Below are positions 7,540-12,913 of a stretch of 12,913 nt of DNA, in pieces. The stretch is taken from the NCBI GenBank assembly GCA_017304125.1, contig JAFKLV010000269.1, positions 1 through 12,913 on the forward strand, read 5' to 3'. Each line of letters starts with the position of its first letter. Position 1 is the stretch's first letter. This DNA comes from Sphingomonadales bacterium (GTDB lineage Bacteria; Pseudomonadota; Alphaproteobacteria; Sphingomonadales; Sphingomonadaceae). The position numbers and the translations under genes are program-made. The notes below the pieces were generated by a model, which saw only the letters and a program-made list of their open reading frames with translations, did not search any database and had not been told where the DNA came from.

Positions 7540-8372
7540 CGCCCGGTCTCCTTCGGGGTATCGGGGGTGCCGCCCCATTCGGCCCAGCTGCCGTCATAGA
7601 CCGCCGCATCATGCCCAAGACGGTGCGCGGCGAAGGCGACGATCGAGGCGGTGACCCCCGAGCCGCAGGTCGCGATCAGCGGGCGGTCGAGATCGATGCC
7701 CTCCGCGGCGAAGAGCTGGGCGAGCTCGGCCGCCGCGCGCCAGGTGCCGTCCGGGTTGAAGAAGCGCGCATAATGCATGTTGATCGAGCCGGGGATATGG
7801 CCGGGCACCACGCCGGGGCGCGGCTCCGGCTCCTCGCCGGCAAAACGGCTGGGGGAGCGCGCGTCGACGACCTGCGCCGCACGGGTCGACAGGTTCTCAC
7901 GCATCGCGGCGATATCGCGCACCCCGACGCCCTGCGCGCGTGGGGTCATGTGACGGGTGCGCGGCGTCACCGTGTCGGCGGAAAGCGGGCGGCCTTCCGC
8001 GCGCCATTTGCCGAGCCCGCCGTCGAGGATAGCGACATCGGGCACGCCGAAACTGCGCAGCATCATCCACGCCCGCGCGGCGGTGTGATGCGGCGAATCG
8101 TCGTAGAGCACGATGCGCACGCCGTCGCCGAGCCCGAGCTTTGCCATCCGGCTGGCGAATTTCTCCGGCGGCGGCAGCATCATCGGCGCGGGATGCGCGC
8201 TGTCGACGATATCGGTGAGATCGAGGAACACCGCGCCGGGAATATGCGCCGCATGATAATCGGCTGCTGCGTCGCGTCCTTCGCCGGGAAGAAACCATGA
8301 GCAATCGGCGATGCGCAGATCGGCGGCGCCAAGCGCCTCGGCGAGCCATTCGGTAGAGACGAGCGAATCCAT
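7536..8372 (-). CDS. sseA: 3-mercaptopyruvate sulfurtransferase (two-domain rhodanese)
   Basis: A 278-residue protein with two tandem rhodanese domains. The inactive N-terminal domain spans about 1-130 (HIPGAVFLDLTDIVD at 43-57, VLYDDS at 88-93); the C-terminal domain carries the active-site loop CGSGVTA with Cys236. The CGSGV(T/S) loop is typical of mercaptopyruvate sulfurtransferases, whereas thiosulfate sulfurtransferases usually have CRKGV(T). The enzyme moves sulfur from 3-mercaptopyruvate to a thiol or cyanide acceptor. Start ATG 8372 has AAGGAAGG just upstream. The gene is translationally coupled to metC, forming a two-gene sulfur amino acid operon. The 94-bp divergent gap to the next gene must contain its promoter. 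Confidence 0.94.
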   Translation of the reverse strand: MDSLVSTEWLAEALGAADLRIADCSWFLPGEGRDAAADYHAAHIPGAVFLDLTDIVDSAHPAPMMLPPPEKFASRMAKLGLGDGVRIVLYDDSPHHTAARAWMMLRSFGVPDVAILDGGLGKWRAEGRPLSADTVTPRTRHMTPRAQGVGVRDIAAMRENLSTRAAQVVDARSPSRFAGEEPEPRPGVVPGHIPGSINMHYARFFNPDGTWRAAAELAQLFAAEGIDLDRPLIATCGSGVTASIVAFAAHRLGHDAAVYDGSWAEWGGTPDTPKETGR

Positions 8373-8466
8373 CCGCCTTCCTTAGCGCGGCGCGGCGGGC
8401 GCGCAATTCAGGCTCGGTAAACAGTGATTAAGCAATGATCATGCCGGCAGAACTGGAGTGAGCATC

Positions 8467-8829
8467 ATGATCAAACCCGGCATATTCGCAGCCATTGCAA
8501 TGTTCGCGCTGGCGACCAATGCGCAGGCGGGCGCAGCCCCGGGGGGAAGTGATGCGAAGGAGGTCAGCGTGCCCTTCGCCGGTCGCAACATCAGCGATTT
8601 TCGCGCCGACGGCGACAGCGCGGTCTATCTCCAGGTCAACGGCTTCGACTGGTATCACGGGCAATTGATGGGCCCATGCACGCAATTGCCCTTCGCCGAG
8701 CGGATCGGGGTGGAGACGCGCGGCACCGATACGCTCGATCGCTATGCCACGCTGATCGTCCGCGACCAGCGTTGCCAGCTCACCTCGCTGGTCAAGGGCG
8801 CGCCGCCGAAGAAGGCGAAGAAGCATTGA
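8467..8829 (+). CDS. Small exported protein of DUF6491 type
   Basis: A 120-residue protein with a signal peptide (MIK, hydrophobic core about 5-17, predicted cleavage after NAQA at residue 21). The mature part begins with a short flexible linker, then carries FAGRNISDFRADGD (37-50), YLQVNGFDWYHGQL (54-67), C71, LDRYATLIV and C103; the two cysteines could form a disulfide in the periplasm. The pattern of N-I-x-x-F, W/Y near an aromatic, two Cys and a basic tail (KKAKKH) fits the DUF6491 family as I recall it; no biochemical role is known to me. ATG 8467 is favoured, with GGAG at 8455-8458; an in-frame GTG at 8458 is the alternative. It is divergent from sseA-metC and followed by a palindromic repeat. 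Confidence 0.75.
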   Translation: MIKPGIFAAIAMFALATNAQAGAAPGGSDAKEVSVPFAGRNISDFRADGDSAVYLQVNGFDWYHGQLMGPCTQLPFAERIGVETRGTDTLDRYATLIVRDQRCQLTSLVKGAPPKKAKKH

Positions 8830-8843
8830 GGCTGGCTAGAATC

Positions 8844-8927
8844 TCCGTCACCCCGGCCTTGAGCCTGGGTGACGATGCGTGGGAGACTGGGGAATTGGCC
8901 CCGTCGCCGGGAGGGAGTGGCGTTACC
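8844..8927. repeat. Degenerate second copy of the palindromic element
   Basis: The first 22 bases (8844-8865) are identical to the left arm start at 6225-6246. The sequence then closes into its own hairpin: CGTCACCC at 8846-8853 pairs with GGGTGACG at 8867-8874, with GGC/GCC inside, the same CTTGA loop and one C/T mismatch. At the far end, GGAGTGGCGTTACC (8914-8927) matches GGAGTGGCTTTACC at 6334-6347 in 13 of 14 bases. The centre (8875-8913) is different and shorter. The element lies between the DUF6491 gene and queF, and may act as a transcript-end hairpin for the former. Confidence 0.7.
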
Positions 8928-8953
8928 GCCGATCCGCGCCTATCTCGCGCCGC

Positions 8954-9397
8954 ATGACACTGCATCTCGGCAAGACCAGCGCGCTTCCCGCTTCCCCGGA
9001 AGAGGCGACGCTCGATTACGTTCCCAATCCGCGCCCCGGGCGCATCTATGCGGTGCGCTTCGTGGCGCCGGAGTTCACTTCGCTTTGTCCGGTGACCGGC
9101 CAGCCCGATTTCGCGCATCTGGTGATCGATTACGTCCCCGGCGAAACGATCGTCGAATCCAAGTCGCTCAAGCTGTTCCTCGGCGCATTCCGCAATCATG
9201 CGGCATTCCATGAGGATTGCACCGTCGGGATCGGCGAGCGGCTGGCCGAGGAGATGAAGCCGGTGTGGCTGCGGATCGGCGGCTATTGGTATCCGCGTGG
9301 CGGCATTCCGATCGACGTATTCTGGCAAACCGGCGCCCCGCCGGCCGAACTTTGGCTGCCCGATCAGGGTGTTCCGCCGTATCGCGGGCGCGGTTGA
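8954..9397 (+). CDS. queF: NADPH-dependent 7-cyano-7-deazaguanine reductase (short type)
   Basis: A 147-residue single-domain (YkvM-like) QueF that reduces preQ0 to preQ1 in queuosine synthesis for tRNA wobble modification. Signature: [13 protein letters not shown] (41-53) with nucleophile Cys45 and proton donor Asp52; E68-S69-K70-S71-L72-K73 and [11 protein letters not shown] (79-89), the QueF motif that binds NADPH and substrate; and [11 protein letters not shown] (107-117). ATG 8954 is chosen because homologues start at a similar point. The frame stays open upstream to a GTG at 8879, but that extension is translated repeat sequence. No good Shine-Dalgarno sequence precedes 8954, so translation may be weak or leaderless-like. 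No other queuosine gene and no preQ1 riboswitch is visible. Confidence 0.96.
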   Translation: MTLHLGKTSALPASPEEATLDYVPNPRPGRIYAVRFVAPEFTSLCPVTGQPDFAHLVIDYVPGETIVESKSLKLFLGAFRNHAAFHEDCTVGIGERLAEEMKPVWLRIGGYWYPRGGIPIDVFWQTGAPPAELWLPDQGVPPYRGRG

Positions 9398-9520
9398 TCG
9401 CAGCTCGCCGAGTCGGTGACTGTTGCGCCGCACAATATTGCAACCAACACCCGCCTCGCCGGTTTCTAATCCTGTCTGGCGGGTGAACGCCCGCCGCTTG
9501 CGATTAGCGAAGGCGAGGCA
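9398..9520 (+). promoter_or_regulatory. Upstream region of the glycosyltransferase gene with small inverted repeats
   Basis: This 123-bp gap contains GTTGC (9422-9426) and GCAAC (9440-9444), an inverted pair 13 bases apart that encloses the palindrome CAATATTG (9433-9440). A leader hairpin, GGCGGG-loop-CCCGCC, lies at 9478-9495. GAAGGCGAGG just before the ATG at 9521 is a good ribosome-binding site. The inverted repeat could be an operator and the hairpin could affect the mRNA leader, but both are short enough to arise by chance. No convincing -35/-10 pair was found. Confidence 0.25.
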
Positions 9521-11806
9521 ATGGCAGGAGAAGTTCTGGACGCGGCCGTGGGTCGCGGTGGCGTCAAACATATTGCGTTAATTGGTAATTTCCTGCCGCG
9601 GAAATGTGGGCTGGCAACATACACCACCGATACGTTCCGCGCGCTGGGCGATCGTTTTCCTGACGTCAAAGTCGACGTCTATGCGATGGACGATCATCCC
9701 GGCAGCTATGATTATCCCCCCGAGGTGACCGCGGCGATCCCCGAGCAGGATCGCGCTGCCTATATCGACGCCGCGCGCCGGATCGAGGCTTCGGGTGCGC
9801 AGGCGATCTGGCTCCAGCACGAATATGGCATTTTCGGCGGCGCGGCCGGTGAATATATCCTTTCGCTGCTCGATCGCACCACCCTGCCGCTGATCGTGAC
9901 GCTGCATACCGTGCTGGAAAATCCCGACTCGCATCAGCGCGCTGTGATGGAAGGGTTGTTGCGCCGGGCGCAGCGCGTGATCGTGATGGCGGCGCGCGGG
10001 CAGGAGATATTGCGCCGCGTCTACGGCGCCGATCCGCGGACGATCGTCACGATCCCGCATGGCGTTCCGGATCGGGCATTGGCCGAGCCGGCGCGGTTCA
10101 AGGCGCGCTTCGGCTGGGAAGGGCGCAAGGTGATCCTCACCTTCGGGCTGCTCGCGCCGGGCAAGGGGCTCGAAACCGTGATCGGCGCGATGCCGGAGGT
10201 GAGCGCGCGGCATCCCGACGCGCTCTATGTCGTGCTCGGCGCGACGCACCCCAATCTGGTCGCGCGCGAGGGCGAAACCTATCGCGAGGGATTGCAGGAA
10301 CTGGCGTGGGAAAAGGGCGTGGCGAACCGTGTGTCGTTCATCGACGCCTTCGTCGAGCATGACGAACTGATCGATTACCTGCAGGCGGCGGACCTTTACG
10401 TCACCCCCTATCTCAACCCGACACAGATCACGAGCGGGACGCTGAGCTATGCCGTCGGCGTGGGCAAGCCGGTGATTTCCACCCCTTATGTTCATGCCTC
10501 GGAGATATTGGCGGACGGCCATGGCGTGCTGGTCGATTTCCGCGATTCGGCGGGGTTTGCGCGCGAGATCAATCGCCTGCTCGATAGCGAGGAGGCGCGC
10601 ACGCAGCTTTCGGCGCGCGCCTATGCCCGTGGCCGGACGATGATCTGGCCGCGGCTCGCCGAGCGCGCGATGAGCGAGATCGAGGCGGCGATTTCCGCAA
10701 AGCCCAAGCGGCTGACCAAAAGCAGCGCCCCCGCGACGCCGCTGGCGCCCGATCTCGGCGCGGTCCAGCGGATGAGCGATGCGACCGGGATGTACCAGCA
10801 TGCGATCTATTCGGTGCCCGATCGCCGCCACGGCTATTGCATCGACGACAACGCGCGCGCGCTGATGTTGATGAGCGCGATCGACGGGCTCGACACTGCG
10901 GTGCGCGACAAATGGATGACGATCTATGCGTCGTTCGTCCAATATGCGTGGAACCCGGACAAGCGCCGGTTCCGCAACTTCATGAATTTCGACCGGACGT
11001 GGTGCGAGGAAGAGGGGTCGGACGATTCGAACGGCCGGACCTTGTGGGCGCTTGGCGTCACCGCGCGCGATGCGCAGGAGCATAAGCATCGCGACTGGGC
11101 GTCCGCCTTGTTCGGCGATACCGCCAGCCTGGGGCTCGATCTCGCCAGCGTGCGGGCACAGGCGTTCGCGATGCTCGGCGCGGCGGCGATGCTGGAGGCG
11201 TCCCCCGGCCATCCGCTGGCGCGCGCGATCCTCGAGCGCTTTCCTGACGAGCATCTGGCGCTGCTCGATCATGCCAGCCGGCCCGACTGGCAATGGTTCG
11301 AGATCGTCCTTGCTTACGACAATGCGCGGCTGCCCGAGGCGATGATCCGTGCCGGTCTGGCATTGCGGCGCGACGATCTGATCGCCTGCGGGATCGAGAC
11401 GCTCGACTGGATCGTCGCGCGGCAAACCGCGCCGGGCGGGCATTTCCGTGCGGTGGGCACCGAAAGCTTCGGGCGCGTCTATGCCGATCCGCTGCCGTTC
11501 GATCAGCAGCCGCTGGAGGCGCAGGCGACGATCGACGCATGCGCCGCTGCCTTTGTCGCGACCGGCGAGACGAAGTGGATCGACGAGGCGAACCGCGCCT
11601 ATCGCTGGTTCCTTGGCGGCAACGACCTCGATCTGCCGCTGGCGACCGCGGCGGACGGCGGGTGCTTCGACGGGCTGATGCCGACCGGGCTCAACCGCAA
11701 TCAGGGGGCCGAATCGATTCTGGCGCTGCAATTGGCGTCCTGCGCGATTTCAAGGCTTTCAAAGAGCGGCACTGGCGTGGCAGGTCAGAAGCGCGCGGTC
11801 GCCTGA
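9521..11806 (+). CDS. GT4-type glycosyltransferase fused to a C-terminal helical toroid-like domain
   Basis: A 761-residue protein in two parts. Residues about 15-390 are a GT-B fold, GT4-type transferase: GNFLPRKCGLATYT (22-35) as the N-terminal glycine loop, LQHEYGIFGG (98-107), TLHTVLENP (127-135), IPHGVPD (178-184), FGLLAPGKGLE (208-218) and QITSGTLSYAVGVGKPVIS (302-320). Residues about 405-745 form an all-alpha domain with IDDNARAL (441-448), W494-C-E-E-E, DDSNGRTLWALG (501-512), WFEIVLAYDNAR (592-603), FDQQPLEAQATIDA (660-673) and NRNQGAES (725-732), resembling six-hairpin toroid glycosidases. No signal peptide or membrane segment is seen, so it is probably cytosolic. The adjacent GH130 gene suggests mannose or a mannose-containing glycan, but donor and acceptor are unknown. 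A good ribosome-binding site supports the start. Confidence 0.88.
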   Translation: MAGEVLDAAVGRGGVKHIALIGNFLPRKCGLATYTTDTFRALGDRFPDVKVDVYAMDDHPGSYDYPPEVTAAIPEQDRAAYIDAARRIEASGAQAIWLQHEYGIFGGAAGEYILSLLDRTTLPLIVTLHTVLENPDSHQRAVMEGLLRRAQRVIVMAARGQEILRRVYGADPRTIVTIPHGVPDRALAEPARFKARFGWEGRKVILTFGLLAPGKGLETVIGAMPEVSARHPDALYVVLGATHPNLVAREGETYREGLQELAWEKGVANRVSFIDAFVEHDELIDYLQAADLYVTPYLNPTQITSGTLSYAVGVGKPVISTPYVHASEILADGHGVLVDFRDSAGFAREINRLLDSEEARTQLSARAYARGRTMIWPRLAERAMSEIEAAISAKPKRLTKSSAPATPLAPDLGAVQRMSDATGMYQHAIYSVPDRRHGYCIDDNARALMLMSAIDGLDTAVRDKWMTIYASFVQYAWNPDKRRFRNFMNFDRTWCEEEGSDDSNGRTLWALGVTARDAQEHKHRDWASALFGDTASLGLDLASVRAQAFAMLGAAAMLEASPGHPLARAILERFPDEHLALLDHASRPDWQWFEIVLAYDNARLPEAMIRAGLALRRDDLIACGIETLDWIVARQTAPGGHFRAVGTESFGRVYADPLPFDQQPLEAQATIDACAAAFVATGETKWIDEANRAYRWFLGGNDLDLPLATAADGGCFDGLMPTGLNRNQGAESILALQLASCAISRLSKSGTGVAGQKRAVA

Positions 11807-11848
11807 CGGCGGGCGCCGCATCGACGAGGCGACACGGCGAGGCGGGAT

Positions 11849-12913
11849 TTGGAAATTTTCAACCATCGGTTGCGGCTGCACGCCGACCCATCGCGTGTCG
11901 TGGTGCGGCCGTTTCACCTCGGCTGGCAGTCGAACGGCTCGGGGATCAGCCGTTCGCAGCGGCTGATCGGCGTCGTGCTCGAGATGACCGAGGACGAGGC
12001 CAGTGAGCAGCTCGAGGCGGTGCTCAAGGATTTCGAGGCGCGGCACTGGCAGACGCGGCGCGTGTTCATGGCGCGCTACGATCAGATCGCGGCACAGCAT
12101 GAGCTGGACAGCGCCAATATCGGCGATGTGAAGCGCCAGCTGATCGGCGCCTATTTCTGCCTCGAATATAGCTATGCCGCGGCGGCGCTGATGAACCCCA
12201 GCGTGGTGCCGCATCACGACCAGAGCGGGATGCCCAAGGGATCGCAGCGCTTCGTGATGTCGCTGCGCGCGGTGGGCGAAGGGCATATCTCCTCGATCGC
12301 GTTTCGCGAGGGGATCATCACCGCGCGGCGCGAACTGAAGCTCGCCCCCGAGCCGCCCTTCGCCACCGCCGCCGATGCCAAGAATATGGACGAGGAGCAC
12401 CCGCCGACCGGGGCGGTGCGGGTTCATCGGCACCGCGATTCGACGCTGTCGGGGACGGTGATCTTCCCGATCACCGATGAGCAATCGAAGGGGCTGGAGG
12501 ATCTGCGGCTCGTCCAGTTCACGCATGACGACGGCGAGCTGGAATGGCTGGGGACGTACACCGCCTATAACGGTTTGCGTATCCAGTCCGAATTGATGCG
12601 GACCAAGGATTTCCGTGCGTTCGACCTCGTGCCGATGACCGGCACTGCGGCGCGCAACAAGGGGATCGCGCTATTCCCGCGCAAGGTCGACGGCACCTAT
12701 ATGGCGATCGGCCGGCAGGACGGGGAAAACCTCTATCTGCTCAAGACCGACGATCTGACGCATTGGGACGATGGGGATCTGATCCTCAAGCCTTCGCAGC
12801 CGTGGGAATTCGTCCAGATCGGCAATTGCGGTGCGCCGATCGAACTCGACGAGGGCTGGCTGCTGCTGACCCACGGGGTCGGGGCGATGCGCAAATATTC
12901 GATCGGCGCGGCT
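11849..12913 (+). CDS. GH130-family glycoside phosphorylase/hydrolase, N-terminal part (cut by window edge)
   Basis: 355 residues are present and the frame is open to the window end. After an N-terminal extension of about 200 residues (FNHRLRLHADPSRVVVRPF near the start; GEGHISSIAFREG at 143-155) comes the five-bladed propeller of GH130. E217-D218-L219-R220 matches the E-D-x-R motif whose Asp is catalytic in characterised members. Further matches are GTYTAYNG (235-242), ALFPRKVDGTYMAIGR (274-289), GNCGAPIELDEGWLLLTHGVG (325-345) and YSIGAA. Characterised GH130 enzymes cleave beta-1,2- or beta-1,4-mannosides, by phosphorolysis or hydrolysis. The only in-frame start upstream of the conserved region is TTG 11849, preceded by GAGGCGGG. 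The gene lies in the same frame as the glycosyltransferase, 42 bases after its TGA, so the two surely share a transcript. Confidence 0.88.
   Translation, partial: MEIFNHRLRLHADPSRVVVRPFHLGWQSNGSGISRSQRLIGVVLEMTEDEASEQLEAVLKDFEARHWQTRRVFMARYDQIAAQHELDSANIGDVKRQLIGAYFCLEYSYAAAALMNPSVVPHHDQSGMPKGSQRFVMSLRAVGEGHISSIAFREGIITARRELKLAPEPPFATAADAKNMDEEHPPTGAVRVHRHRDSTLSGTVIFPITDEQSKGLEDLRLVQFTHDDGELEWLGTYTAYNGLRIQSELMRTKDFRAFDLVPMTGTAARNKGIALFPRKVDGTYMAIGRQDGENLYLLKTDDLTHWDDGDLILKPSQPWEFVQIGNCGAPIELDEGWLLLTHGVGAMRKYSIGAA

Noticed and set aside
7540..7578. Longer metC start at ATG 7578
   Set aside because: The ATG at 7539 has AAGGAG at good spacing and an ATGA overlap with sseA; the longer form would run deep into sseA.
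6640..7599. 319-codon plus-strand frame across metC and the end of sseA
   Set aside because: It is a shadow of metC; the minus strand has the PLP lysine motif and coupled starts and stops.
8435..8473. ATGATCA repeated at 8435 and 8467 in the sseA/DUF6491 divergent region
   Set aside because: A 7-base repeat in this interval can occur by chance, and the second copy is the start codon region itself.
8879..8953. N-terminal extension of queF from GTG 8879
   Set aside because: The extra 25 residues are translated repeat and intergenic sequence, not found in QueF family N-termini as I know them.
8830..8953. preQ1 riboswitch upstream of queF
   Set aside because: No C-rich loop plus A-rich tail pseudoknot pattern was seen; the region is mostly the degenerate palindromic element.
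9578..11731. 717-codon open frame opposite the glycosyltransferase gene
   Set aside because: Same codon-bias artefact: the product is rich in Arg, His and Gln with no domain signal, while the plus strand carries clear GT4 motifs.

Overview
This high-GC window (no frameshifted gene seen) looks like chromosome from an alphaproteobacterium, most probably a sphingomonad (Sphingomonadaceae). The basis is recognised protein style: a DUF3035/BamF-type lipoprotein after lspA, an alphaproteobacterial QueF, and hairpin elements built on ACCCCGGC-CTTGA-GCCGGGGT of a kind common in that family. No tRNA, rRNA, CRISPR array, insertion sequence or phage gene was seen.

Layout. Positions 1-646 (minus) hold the N-terminal 215 residues of an acyl-CoA dehydrogenase-like protein that runs off the left edge. 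Divergent from it, a calcineurin-like metallophosphoesterase (724-1449) overlaps ribF (1446-2423) in an ATGA junction. After a 100-bp gap follows ileS-lspA-bamF (2524-6223), each gene overlapping the next by one base; ribF-ileS-lspA is a gene order well known in proteobacteria. This block makes flavin cofactors, charges tRNA-Ile, and processes lipoproteins, ending with a lipoprotein gene.

The convergent gap 6224-6342 is filled almost exactly by a palindromic repeat with perfect 31-bp inverted arms. On the minus strand, sseA (3-mercaptopyruvate sulfurtransferase, 8372-7536) and metC (cystathionine beta-lyase, 7539-6343) form a translationally coupled sulfur amino acid pair. Divergent from them is a small exported DUF6491-type protein (8467-8829), then a degenerate second copy of the palindromic element, then queF (8954-9397) for queuosine synthesis.

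The right end is the least ordinary part. A 761-residue protein joins a GT4-type glycosyltransferase to a C-terminal helical, toroid-like domain (9521-11806). It is followed 42 bases later, in the same reading frame and probably from a TTG start, by a GH130-family mannoside phosphorylase/hydrolase that runs off the right edge. Together they suggest a two-gene system that makes and recycles an unidentified, perhaps mannose-containing, glycan. This is the best candidate here for undescribed biology.
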